Source: Methylovirgula sp. 4M-Z18
Lineage (GTDB): Bacteria; Pseudomonadota; Alphaproteobacteria; Rhizobiales; Beijerinckiaceae
Assembly (NCBI RefSeq): GCF_037890675.1
Contig: NZ_CP149574.1
Span: 1,240,001 to 1,304,000 of the forward strand
DNA length: 64,000 bases
Direction: 5' to 3'
Translations under genes and position numbers: made by a program
Shown: positions 27,217 to 35,810 of the stretch, piece by piece
Layout of the letters: each line of letters starts with the position of its first letter
How positions within the stretch are numbered: the stretch's first letter is position 1
The notes under the pieces: model-generated
Seen by the model: only the letters and a program-made list of their open reading frames with translations
Databases searched by the model: none
What the model was told of the DNA's origin: nothing

Positions 27217-27678
27217 ATGACCGCGCAACATGAACTCTCGCTGACTCGCCTCATCGATGCGCCGCCGGACAAGCTGTTTCGTTGCTGGACCGAGCCAAGC
27301 CTGTTGAAACAATGGTTTGCACCCAAGCCACTCTCTACCCCGATCGCCGAAGTGGATTTGCGGGTCGGCGGCGGCAGCAACGTCGTGATGCAAATGCCTG
27401 ATGGCCAGCAGATACCGTGCCCCGGCGCCTATCTCGAGATCGTCCCAAACCGCAAGCTCGTGTTCACCGACGCCTATACGGGCGACTGGGTGCCGAAAGC
27501 CGGCAAGCCGTTCATGACCGTCATCATCACCTTCGACGACTAAGACGGCCGGACCCGCTACACCGCCCGCGTGCGGCACTGGAGCGCCGAAGATTTGAAA
27601 ACGCATGAGGAAATGGGTTTCCATGGCGGCTGGGCCTTGTGCACTGATCAACTCGAGGCACTTGCGAAGACGATTTGA
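27217..27678 (+). pseudogene. AHSA1/SRPBCC-domain protein interrupted by an in-frame stop
   Basis: From ATG 27217 (preceded by GGAGAAGG) the frame reads an AHSA1-type domain: LTRLIDAPPDKLFRCWTEPS, then LKQWFAPKP, then PNRKLVFTDAYTGDW. It meets TAA at 27541 right after ITFDD. The same frame then continues through the expected family C-terminus (RTRYTARVRHWSAEDLKTHE, then EMGFHGGW and a final helix) to TGA at 27676. A single base change would restore a full 153-codon gene. It is therefore a young nonsense pseudogene, or less likely a readthrough case or sequencing error. Confidence 0.8.
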
Positions 27679-27970
27679 AAGGGCTGGACGAGCGCCAAAA
27701 TGGCGCGGGGCCGCCAGGATTTTCCTTGATTTATCAGGAAATTGCCGCCGCTCGTTCCTGTCTCGTGGAATGTTTCTGCCCGGAGACTTATTCAAAAACC
27801 CGCGTCGCTCACGAGTATGCGTGCGATTTGTGTCATTTGTGATGTCAGGCACATTGCCCTACCGTCGCAATCATGTAGAAGAAAAGGTGTATTTGCCTCC
27901 TTGAACGATATTGGAATGGGAAGCCTTCTGTTGATTGATTGTGGGCGTGAAACAGCCGGAGCGAGCCGCT

Positions 27971-30163
27971 GTGAGTGATGCGACCGCGGATAATGTGGTT
28001 CGCCTCGATCCGGCCCACACCGGGACGCCGGCGCCGCAAGGCGCTCCGAAGCCGCCTGTCCATGTCGACGCCGGCTTGGTGTCGCTGGCCATCATTTCCA
28101 CGATGCTCGGCCAGGCGTTCGACCTCGAGGGGATGCGGCGCGAGCATCTGGCGCCCGGCGCCAAGGCGACCCGCGACGATCTCATCCGTATCGCGCGCAA
28201 GCTCGGCTTCAAGGCCGGCGCCCATAAATCCACGGTCGTGAAGCTGCACCGCCTGCATCTGCCGATTATCGGCCAAACCAAGGATGGCGGTTTCATCGTC
28301 ATCGCGCAGCGGGCCGAAGCCGGTGTCGTCGTCGGCGTGAACGGCAGCCCGCCGCAATTATGGACCTTTGCGCAGCTCGAGGAACGGTGGACGGGCGACG
28401 TCATCTTCGTCACGCGGCGCGATCGGCTGCTCTCGGATTCGATGCGCTTCGGCCTGTCGTGGTTCTGGCCCGTGGTCAAGCGCTTCCGCCGCATTCTGGC
28501 GGAAGTCATTCTGGTCTCGCTTTTCATTCAGCTCGTCGGTCTCGTCGCACCGCTATTCAGTCAGGTCGTGATCGATAAGGTGATCGTCCATCGTGGTCTG
28601 ACGACGCTCGAAGTGCTGGTGGTCGGCCTTTTGTGCATCAATGTCGCCGACGTGCTGCTGAATTGGCTGCGGACCTATACGTTCTCGCACACCACAAGCC
28701 GGATGGATGCGATTCTGGGATCCCATCTGTTCAACCATCTGCTGGCGCTGCCGATCGCCTATTTCGAGAGCCGGCAGACCGGCCAGACGGTGGCACGGGT
28801 GCGCGAGCTTGAAAACGTGCGGCAATTCCTCACCGGTTCGGCGCTCACCTCCATGATGGATGTGATTTTCAGCCTGATCTTCATCGCGGTGATGTTCTGG
28901 TACAATGTCACGCTCACCTGGGTCGTGATCGCGTCGATCCCGTTCTACATCCTCATTTCAGCGTCGGTCTCGCCCGCCTTGAAAGCGCGGGTGCAGGAGA
29001 AATTCCAACGGTCGGCGGCCAACCAGTCGATGCTGGTGGAAAGCCTGACCGGCATTCAGACAATCAAGGCCATGGCGGTGGAGCCGCAGTCGCGCCGCCG
29101 GTGGGAAGAGCAATTGGCCGCCTATATCAGCGCGTCCTTGCGGGTCGTGACGCTCGGCACGGCGGGGTCGCAAATGGTCGGCCTCGTCGGCAAAGTGACG
29201 AGCACGGCGCTGTTGTGGTTCGGCGCCCATGCGGTGATCGCGGGGTCGATGACCATTGGCGAATTTGTCGCCTTCAATATGTTCGCCAATCAGATCAGCG
29301 GGCCGGTGCTGCGCCTCGCCCAGCTCTGGCAGGATTTGCAGCAATTCCGGCTGTCGATCGACCGGCTGGGCGACATTATCAACACGCCGGTTGAGCGTGG
29401 CCGGGGCGGTGCGACGATCAATCCGCCGCCGGTGCGCGGCCAGGTCCGGATGGAGAATGTCAGCTTCCGGTATCAACCCGGCGCGCCGGAGGCGTTGAAA
29501 CATTTGTCGCTCGGCATCAATCCGGGCGAAGTCATCGGCCTCGTCGGGCGGTCAGGCTCCGGCAAATCGACCCTGACGAAATTGCTGCAGCGTCTCTATG
29601 TGCCGGAAGCGGGGCGCATTTTCGTCGACGGCATCGATATTGCGCTGGTCGACCCGGCCTGGCTGCGCCGGCAGATCGGCGTCGTCCTGCAGGAAAACGT
29701 GCTCTTCAACCGCTCGATCCGCGAGAATATCGCCCTTGCCGACCCCTCCATGGGAATCGAGCGCGTGATCGCGGCGGCGCAGCTTGCCGGCGCGCATGAG
29801 TTCATCTCCGAATTGCCCCGTGGCTACGATACGGTGCTGGAAGAGCGCGGCGCCAACCTCTCCGGCGGCCAGCGCCAGCGCATTGCGATCGCACGCGCGC
29901 TCGTGACCAATCCGAGGGTGCTGATTTTCGACGAGGCGACCTCGGCGCTCGATTATGAATCGGAACGGATCATTCAAAACAACATGCGCTTCATCTGCCA
30001 GGGCCGCACCGTGCTGATCGTCGCACACCGGCTCTCGACCGTGCGCCATGCCAATCGGATTGTCGTAATGGACAAAGGGACGCTGGCCGAGCAGGGCACG
30101 CACGAAAGCCTCATCGCGCAAAACGGCCTCTATGCCAATTTGGTGCGTCAGGCGGAGGGGTAG
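27971..30163 (+). CDS. Type I secretion ABC transporter (HlyB-like, inactive C39-like domain)
   Basis: This is an inner-membrane ABC exporter of about 730 residues. The N-terminal domain (first about 130 residues) has the C39 peptidase fold pattern but lacks the catalytic Cys, as in HlyB-type CLDs that dock substrates without cleaving them. It is followed by a six-helix membrane domain and an ATPase with Walker A GRSGSGKST (about 525-533), signature LSGGQRQR (about 630) and Walker B VLIFDEATSALD (about 651). The start is uncertain: GTG 27971 has GGAG nine bases upstream, while TTG 27935 and GTG 27947 lie further upstream. Its HlyD partner follows 6 bases after the stop. No RTX-like substrate gene is nearby. 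Confidence 0.9.
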   Translation: MSDATADNVVRLDPAHTGTPAPQGAPKPPVHVDAGLVSLAIISTMLGQAFDLEGMRREHLAPGAKATRDDLIRIARKLGFKAGAHKSTVVKLHRLHLPIIGQTKDGGFIVIAQRAEAGVVVGVNGSPPQLWTFAQLEERWTGDVIFVTRRDRLLSDSMRFGLSWFWPVVKRFRRILAEVILVSLFIQLVGLVAPLFSQVVIDKVIVHRGLTTLEVLVVGLLCINVADVLLNWLRTYTFSHTTSRMDAILGSHLFNHLLALPIAYFESRQTGQTVARVRELENVRQFLTGSALTSMMDVIFSLIFIAVMFWYNVTLTWVVIASIPFYILISASVSPALKARVQEKFQRSAANQSMLVESLTGIQTIKAMAVEPQSRRRWEEQLAAYISASLRVVTLGTAGSQMVGLVGKVTSTALLWFGAHAVIAGSMTIGEFVAFNMFANQISGPVLRLAQLWQDLQQFRLSIDRLGDIINTPVERGRGGATINPPPVRGQVRMENVSFRYQPGAPEALKHLSLGINPGEVIGLVGRSGSGKSTLTKLLQRLYVPEAGRIFVDGIDIALVDPAWLRRQIGVVLQENVLFNRSIRENIALADPSMGIERVIAAAQLAGAHEFISELPRGYDTVLEERGANLSGGQRQRIAIARALVTNPRVLIFDEATSALDYESERIIQNNMRFICQGRTVLIVAHRLSTVRHANRIVVMDKGTLAEQGTHESLIAQNGLYANLVRQAEG

Positions 30164-30169
30164 GCCTAG

Positions 30170-31672
30170 ATGCAACAACCCGCTCCCCAGCCTCCGCTTC
30201 CACAGCGTCCGACGGGCAAGGTGATCCCGTTGCCGAAGCGCAGCGCCCGCGAGCGCGAGTTTCTGCCGGCCGTCATGGAACTCGTCGAAACACCGGCGTC
30301 ACCGACCTTGCGCTCCACGGCCCTTTTGCTCTGCGCCATTCTCGCAGCGGCGGTCCTGTGGGCTTGTATCGCGCAAGTGGATACGGTCGCCGTCGCTCCT
30401 GGCAAGATCGCGCCGCTCGGGCAGATCAAAGTCGTGCAGCCGTTGGAAACCTCCGCCATCCGCGCCATTCATGTCGATGACGGCGATCACGTCACTGCCG
30501 GCGAGGCGCTGGTCGATCTCGATCCGACGGACGCCAAGGCCGATCTCGCGACCAGCACCTACGATCGCAATCAGTCGGCACTCGATGCCGAGGTTGCGCG
30601 CGTGCTGCTCACACGCGATCCGAATGCGACTTTCGTCGCGCCGGATGGAGTTGACCCGGTGCTGGCCGAAGCCAATCGCGAGCAGGCACGCAGCGAGATT
30701 CGCAAATATCTCGCGCTGGTCGCCGGCCTTGAGGCGGATATTGCGCAAAAGCAGGCGCAGATCGACGTCAATAATGTCGCGATCGAGCGGGCAAAGGCGA
30801 CGCTGCCGCTGCTCACCGAAAAGGACAATATGGCGCAATCCCTGTGGAGCAAGGGGCTCGGGACGCGCCAGCCCGTGCTCGACGCCCAGCAGCAGCTCCT
30901 GGAAAAGCGCGCCGAGATTTCGACCGGGGACGCGACCAGCAAACAGATTGCTGCCGACATTCAGGCGGCGCAGGCGAAACTTGCCGAGGCGGAGGCGGGC
31001 TTTCTCGCCGATGCGGCCGATCGCCGCACCAAGGCGCTGCAGAAGCTCGCCGAATATAATCAGCAGATCGCCAAGGCGCAGCAGCGCGAGGCCTATCGCA
31101 AATTGGTGGCGCCGGTCGATGGCACGGTTCAGGCGGTGAAAATCCACACGCCCGGCGCCGTCGTGACCACCGCCGACACGCTGATGACCATCGTGCCCGA
31201 TGCGGCGGATTCGCCGCCTGGTGCGCCAGCGGGTAGGCCAGCCATCGCCATCGAAGTCGATGCCATGGTGCAAAATTCCGACATCGGTTTCATCCGCGAA
31301 GGGCAACAGGTCGAAATCAAGGTCGACGCTTTTCCCTTCACCCGATACGGGCTGGTGAAAGGCGTGGTCCGGCAACTCAGCCATGATGCCGTGCAGCCGA
31401 ATGCCCAGCAGCAGGCGACCGCGGAAGCAATCGCGGCATCCGGCGGCGCGCCGCAGAACGGGGCGAATCCGGCGGGAGCAGTGCCGAGCGATCTGATTTA
31501 TCCGGCCAAGATCACGCTGCTCACCGACAAGATCCAGACCGAGACTGGGGCACAGCGGCTGCAACCCGGCATGCGCGTCTCGGCCGAAATTAAGACCGGT
31601 CAACGCCGCGTGATCAGCTACCTATTGTCGCCGGTCATTCAGGCAGTTACCGAAGCGGCGCATGAGCGATAA
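30170..31672 (+). CDS. HlyD-family periplasmic adaptor of type I secretion system
   Basis: This 500-residue membrane fusion protein links the ABC exporter to an outer-membrane channel of the TolC kind. It has a short cytoplasmic N-terminus, one membrane segment (about 43-62), a lipoyl half-motif starting VAPGKIAPLGQIKVVQPLE, and a long coiled-coil hairpin (about 120-310). The second lipoyl half is YRKLVAPVDGTVQAVKIHTP, and a C-terminal barrel ends with GMRVSAEIKTGQR. Length and motif order match HlyD/PrtE relatives. It is in one operon with the preceding ATPase gene. The TolC-like channel is not in the window. Confidence 0.92.
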   Translation: MQQPAPQPPLPQRPTGKVIPLPKRSAREREFLPAVMELVETPASPTLRSTALLLCAILAAAVLWACIAQVDTVAVAPGKIAPLGQIKVVQPLETSAIRAIHVDDGDHVTAGEALVDLDPTDAKADLATSTYDRNQSALDAEVARVLLTRDPNATFVAPDGVDPVLAEANREQARSEIRKYLALVAGLEADIAQKQAQIDVNNVAIERAKATLPLLTEKDNMAQSLWSKGLGTRQPVLDAQQQLLEKRAEISTGDATSKQIAADIQAAQAKLAEAEAGFLADAADRRTKALQKLAEYNQQIAKAQQREAYRKLVAPVDGTVQAVKIHTPGAVVTTADTLMTIVPDAADSPPGAPAGRPAIAIEVDAMVQNSDIGFIREGQQVEIKVDAFPFTRYGLVKGVVRQLSHDAVQPNAQQQATAEAIAASGGAPQNGANPAGAVPSDLIYPAKITLLTDKIQTETGAQRLQPGMRVSAEIKTGQRRVISYLLSPVIQAVTEAAHER

Positions 31673-31753
31673 GCGATCGGCCGCATTGTCTGAATCATGG
31701 AAATCGTTAAAGTGCGCGCATAACTATCATAGCGTCTAGCTCTGGGGCATATC

Positions 31754-32119
31754 ATGAAAAAATTGCTGATCGTCGCGGCCACCCTCGCTCTTGCCGGCTG
31801 TAATAGCACTGCACCTGGACCCGCACCGGCACCGATGGTGCAGGGCGATCCGGCTTTCCAAGTCGGCTTTGCCGTATGGGCGGGCCGGATTTGCGGCTTC
31901 CAATTTGACGAGGCCAAGATTCATACGAATCTGATTGCGGCGGCGCGCGGTCGTCCGAATGCCGCGAAGATCGAGCGGAGCTACAGCCAGGCGGTCAGCC
32001 AGCCGCGCCCGCAATATATCGGCGACGATGCCAAGTCCGATTTCTGCACCGGCGCGAACGGCAAGGCGGCTCAGGCGGCTTTGCCGGCGTATGAGCGCGG
32101 CGAGTTCCCGCAATTCTGA
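31754..32119 (+). CDS. Small lipoprotein downstream of type I secretion genes
   Basis: The product has 121 residues with a lipoprotein signal: MKKLLIVAATLALAGC, lipobox LAGC with Cys16. A Pro/Ala linker is followed by a globular part with two Cys (about 47 and 98) that could form a disulfide. I recognise no family. The gene is 81 bases after the hlyD-type gene on the same strand, so it may be co-transcribed. A role in the secretion apparatus is possible but unsupported. Confidence 0.7.
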   Translation: MKKLLIVAATLALAGCNSTAPGPAPAPMVQGDPAFQVGFAVWAGRICGFQFDEAKIHTNLIAAARGRPNAAKIERSYSQAVSQPRPQYIGDDAKSDFCTGANGKAAQAALPAYERGEFPQF

Positions 32120-32128
32120 GCGATTTTC

Positions 32129-33253
32129 TCAAGAAGTGGCCGTGGTCGGATCGAGCGGCGGCATCGCCGGCCGCTCGCGATGGCGATAGACACGGCCAAA
32201 GCGGTTGTCGAGAAAGACGTCGAGGCTGATGTCCTCTTGGCGCAAGAAGCCCCTGCTCGGGATTTTGCCGGCGCTGAGAAGATCAAGCACGGCACAGATC
32301 GAGGAGGCGGTCGTGGCCTGAATGGCCGTACGCGTCTGTCCCTCGAGCTTTTGCGCATAGATCTTGTTGGCGTAGGTTTCCTGCTCAAGCCGGCCGTCGC
32401 GGTAGCCGCTCGCCGTCACGAAAATGATCACGACGTCCTGCAGCGCCACCGGCACGGCATTTTCCAGAATGTCTTTCAAGAGATCGCGCCGATCGCGCAG
32501 GCGTAAATCGTTGAGCAGGGCCTTCATGATGGCTGCGTGGCCGGGGTAGCGAATGGTGCGGTAATTGAGCGTGCGCACCTTGCCTTGCAATGTGTCGCAT
32601 AGCGTGCCGAGTCCGCCGGACGTGTTGAAGGCCTCGTAGGTCACACCGTCGAGCGAGAATTCTTCGCGTTCTTCAAGCGCCGGCACGCTGGTGCGCGCCC
32701 CGTCGACGATCGCCTCGCAGGGCTCGCAATATTCGTTGATGACGCCGTCCGTACTCCAGGTGAGATTGTAATTGAGCGCGTTGGACGGATATTGCGGCAG
32801 CGCGCCGACCCGCATGCGCAAACTATCGAGCCGCTCGAACTGTCGTGCGAGATCATAGCCGACGATCGAAACGAAGCCGGGAGCGAGACCGCACTGCGGC
32901 ACAAGCGCGTGGCTGCTTTCCTGCGCCAATTGCATGACCTTCTTGGTCGTCGCGACATCCTCGGTCAGGTCGAGATAATGAACGCCGTTGGCGACGGCCG
33001 CAGCCGCAATCTGGCTGGTGAAATAATAGGGCGCGGCGCTGAGGACTGCGAATTTTCCGGCCAGGATGCGATCGAATTCGTTGCGGTCGAGAATGTCGAT
33101 CCGCTCGAACCGCACCCGGTCGGGATGGTGCAGGATCTTGGGCACGGGCGCGGCCCGATCGACTGCGGTGACGAGATAGTCGCCCGTCGCGCTGAGCATT
33201 TCGACGATGGCCGCACCGATTTTGCCGGTGCCAACCACAACCACCTCCCGCAT
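32129..33253 (-). CDS. Saccharopine dehydrogenase-like NAD(P)-binding protein
   Basis: This 374-residue cytoplasmic oxidoreductase has an N-terminal Rossmann motif (VVVVGTGKIGAAIVEML, residues 4-20) and the saccharopine dehydrogenase/reductase layout. The later segments YLDLTEDVATTKKV and ALVPQCGLAPGFVSIVGYDL are typical of LYS9-like and carboxynorspermidine-type enzymes. The ATG at 33253 follows GAGGG; the long upstream extension has no homology-like content. It converges with the lipoprotein gene (9-base gap). The substrate is unknown; amino-acid or polyamine-type reductive coupling is typical of the family. Confidence 0.82.
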   Translation of the reverse strand: MREVVVVGTGKIGAAIVEMLSATGDYLVTAVDRAAPVPKILHHPDRVRFERIDILDRNEFDRILAGKFAVLSAAPYYFTSQIAAAAVANGVHYLDLTEDVATTKKVMQLAQESSHALVPQCGLAPGFVSIVGYDLARQFERLDSLRMRVGALPQYPSNALNYNLTWSTDGVINEYCEPCEAIVDGARTSVPALEEREEFSLDGVTYEAFNTSGGLGTLCDTLQGKVRTLNYRTIRYPGHAAIMKALLNDLRLRDRRDLLKDILENAVPVALQDVVIIFVTASGYRDGRLEQETYANKIYAQKLEGQTRTAIQATTASSICAVLDLLSAGKIPSRGFLRQEDISLDVFLDNRFGRVYRHRERPAMPPLDPTTATS

Positions 33254-33586
33254 GTCTAGCCCTCGCTGCGCGCCTTGCGATTGCGAATCTTCGCCAATCG
33301 TGTCGCACCTTGAGTGTGCTCCTCTTTGGCGCGGGAAGGAATATGGCACCTGCCGGCTTCGACCGCAGATTTCTGAAAAGCCTTCCAAGCGGCAGCATGT
33401 GTCGCTGCATCCTCGGCCACAGCCGGATAAACGCACACAAACAGTCGGTTAAGTTTGCCGCGAGAAGCACGGATTGATCTTCTCCTCACCGGCATGCCAC
33501 AGTATGTCAGGCTCGTGACCGGTTTACGTCCGATATTTTAGGCCGGGATGGTGGGCTTCGAGATGTGTCGGTGTGAAGGGAGTTGA
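33254..33586. other. Divergent intergenic interval
   Basis: These 333 bases separate the minus-strand reductase gene from the plus-strand TSUP gene and should contain both promoters. A 79-codon minus-strand frame here overlaps the reductase leader and has no recognised content. No repeat or RNA was identified. Confidence 0.4.
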
Positions 33587-34390
33587 ATGGCGTCTTTGAT
33601 CGACTTTCTGCACCGTCTCAATCCGCTCTTCACGCTATCGGGTTTCGCGATCGGAGCGCTGGTTGGGCTGACGGGTGTTGGCGGCGGGTCCTTGATGACG
33701 CCGGTGCTGGTTCTGTTGTTCCACGTTCATCCGCCGACTGCCGTCGGCACGGATCTGCTTTACGCCGGCTTGACGAAGATCGGTGGCGCATTCGTGCACG
33801 GCCGCAACGAGACGGTAGATTGGCGCGTCACGCGGCGCCTCGCCATGGGCAGCGTGCCGGCTGCGATCATCACCTTGCTGGCACTCGCGCATTTCGGTCA
33901 GAACGGCGCGACCACCAATCAGATCATTACGACAACGCTTGGATTTGCGCTCATTCTGACGGCCATCTTCTTGCTGGCTCAGACCTGGGTTCTCGACAGG
34001 GCGGCGGCCCTCAAAGACGTGACGGTGAAGAGGGCGCGGGTCCGCGGCTTCACGATTCTTTTGGGCGCCGTGCTCGGCGTAATGGTTTCGATCTCCTCGG
34101 TGGGGGCCGGCGCGATCGGCGTCACCATTCTGTGGATGCTTTATCCCAAATTACCGACCGTGCGGATCGTCGGCTCCGATATCGCCCATGCGGTGCCGCT
34201 CACCCTGATTGCCGGCGTCGGCTATTGGTGGCTCGGCTCGATCGATTGGGCGATGCTGGTCTCGCTTCTGTTCGGCTCCATTCCGGGCATTTCCATCGCC
34301 AGCCATTTTTCGGCCCGGGTGCCGGACCGGGTCTTGCGGCCGCTGCTCGCCTGCACCTTGCTGCTGGTCGGTGGCCGGCTGGTTTTTTAA
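33587..34390 (+). CDS. TSUP-family (TauE/SafE) membrane permease
   Basis: This is a 267-residue inner-membrane protein with about eight hydrophobic helices in two homologous halves. The first half carries GALVGLTGVGGGSLMTPVLVLLF and the second ISSVGAGAIGVTILWMLYPK, the glycine-rich signature of TauE/SafE sulfite, sulfoacetate or thiosulfate exporters and importers. The substrate is not determined. Its stop overlaps the convergent cobB stop by 4 bases (shared TTAA). A link with cobalamin genes is not indicated beyond adjacency. Confidence 0.88.
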   Translation: MASLIDFLHRLNPLFTLSGFAIGALVGLTGVGGGSLMTPVLVLLFHVHPPTAVGTDLLYAGLTKIGGAFVHGRNETVDWRVTRRLAMGSVPAAIITLLALAHFGQNGATTNQIITTTLGFALILTAIFLLAQTWVLDRAAALKDVTVKRARVRGFTILLGAVLGVMVSISSVGAGAIGVTILWMLYPKLPTVRIVGSDIAHAVPLTLIAGVGYWWLGSIDWAMLVSLLFGSIPGISIASHFSARVPDRVLRPLLACTLLLVGGRLVF

Positions 34391-35706
34391 TCCGCGCGCG
34401 CGATCACATGGAAGAATGAGCCGGACACCAGGCCGCGCTGGCTGCCGGCGGGTGTGGCTGCGCCGCCGTACACGTCGCGTGTCATGGCAAACGGTGTGTC
34501 ATTGCCGGGGTCGGTAATAGTGGCGTAGTGAAATTCATGGCCGCGCAAGCGCGTCGCCTTCGGTCCGAGCGGGCTCGCAGCGCAGGTTTCCGCCTCGCGA
34601 TAGCCGAGATTCATCTTGCGTTTGGCAAAGCTGGTCGAAACCGACAAAAGACCAGCCATGCGATGGGTTTCGCCATTGGCGTCGGTGAGCATCGTGCCGA
34701 GCGTCATGTAGCCGCCGCACTCGCCGTGCACAGGCTTTGCCTGCGCGAAACGGCGCAGGCCGTTCAAGAAATTTTGCGCGGCCGCAAGCCGTCCCGCATG
34801 CAGTTCCGGATAGCCGCCGGGCAGCCAGCACAGATCGCTGTCTGGTGCCGGCGCCTCGTCGTTGAGCGGCGAGAAGGGGATGAGTTCCGCGCCCGCACTA
34901 TGCCACTCGCGCGCCAGATGCGGATAGAAGAACGAGAAGGCGGCGTCCTGCGCGAGCGCGATCCGCTGCGCTGGGGGCGGCAGCACCGGCGTCGGCGCGG
35001 GCGCGGCCGCAAAGGGCACCGCGATCGCCAGGATGCGGTCGAGATCGACATGGGCGGCGACGAAATCGGCCATGGCGTCCAGCCGCGCGTCGAGATCGTT
35101 GGTCTCGCGCGCCTGCACCAGGCCCAAGTGACGCTCCGGCAATGTGATCGCCTCTTGCCGCGGCAAGGCGCCAAGAACCGGAATGCCGAGCGCTTCGATC
35201 GCGTTCACGACCAGAAGATGATGGCGCGGGCTCGCCACCTTATTGATGACGACGCCGGCGACCCGCACGCGCGGATCGTAGGTCGCACAACCCTTCACGA
35301 TCGCCGCCGCGGTTTGAGATTGACCGGAAACGTCCATCACCAGCAGCACCGGCCAGCCGAGGGCAGCCGCGACATCGGCGGACGCGCCGCTGCGCCCTTG
35401 CGGTGCCGGCACGCCGTCGAACAGGCCCATCGAGGCTTCGCACAAAGCGACGTCGGTGTCCTGCAGAGTGCCGGCGGCAAGGCTTGCAACCATTTCCGGC
35501 GTCATCGACCAGGCATCGAGATTGATGCTGTCACGGCCGCTGGCGACGGTATGAAAGGCCGGGTCGATATAATCGGGCCCGCATTTCAAGCCCTGTGCCC
35601 GAAGGCCTCGGCGGTTCAGCGCCCGCAGGAGTCCAAGCGTCACTGTCGTCTTGCCCGAGCCTGAGCGCGGCGCGCCGATGACGAGACCTTTTGCCGAAGT
35701 GGTCAT
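34387..35706 (-). CDS. cobB: Cobyrinate a,c-diamide synthase (hydrogenobyrinate a,c-diamide synthase)
   Basis: This 439-residue enzyme amidates the a and c side chains of (hydrogeno)byrinate using ATP and glutamine. The N-terminal dethiobiotin-synthetase-like ATPase has the P-loop GSGKTTVTLGLLRAL near residue 16. The C-terminal class I glutamine amidotransferase-like domain has its nucleophile Cys in HGECGGYMTLG. The ATG at 35706 follows AGGAGAG at good spacing; an extension to 35802 is not supported. It is divergent from cbiD, with a 104-base gap. In the aerobic pathway this step precedes CobN-dependent cobalt insertion. Confidence 0.92.
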   Translation of the reverse strand: MTTSAKGLVIGAPRSGSGKTTVTLGLLRALNRRGLRAQGLKCGPDYIDPAFHTVASGRDSINLDAWSMTPEMVASLAAGTLQDTDVALCEASMGLFDGVPAPQGRSGASADVAAALGWPVLLVMDVSGQSQTAAAIVKGCATYDPRVRVAGVVINKVASPRHHLLVVNAIEALGIPVLGALPRQEAITLPERHLGLVQARETNDLDARLDAMADFVAAHVDLDRILAIAVPFAAAPAPTPVLPPPAQRIALAQDAAFSFFYPHLAREWHSAGAELIPFSPLNDEAPAPDSDLCWLPGGYPELHAGRLAAAQNFLNGLRRFAQAKPVHGECGGYMTLGTMLTDANGETHRMAGLLSVSTSFAKRKMNLGYREAETCAASPLGPKATRLRGHEFHYATITDPGNDTPFAMTRDVYGGAATPAGSQRGLVSGSFFHVIARAD

Positions 35707-35810
35707 GTATTCTCTCCTGGGGCAGCAGCCTTCCGAGCCGCATATGTGCTTCTGCCGCCGCGCAGCAAAAACCTTTTCCTGGACCCGCACACGGTGTAGC
35801 ACGTCGCTCT

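Noticed and set aside
33256-33495. 79-codon minus-strand frame upstream of the reductase gene
   Set aside because: Its composition is not protein-like, and it overlaps the leader of the reductase gene.
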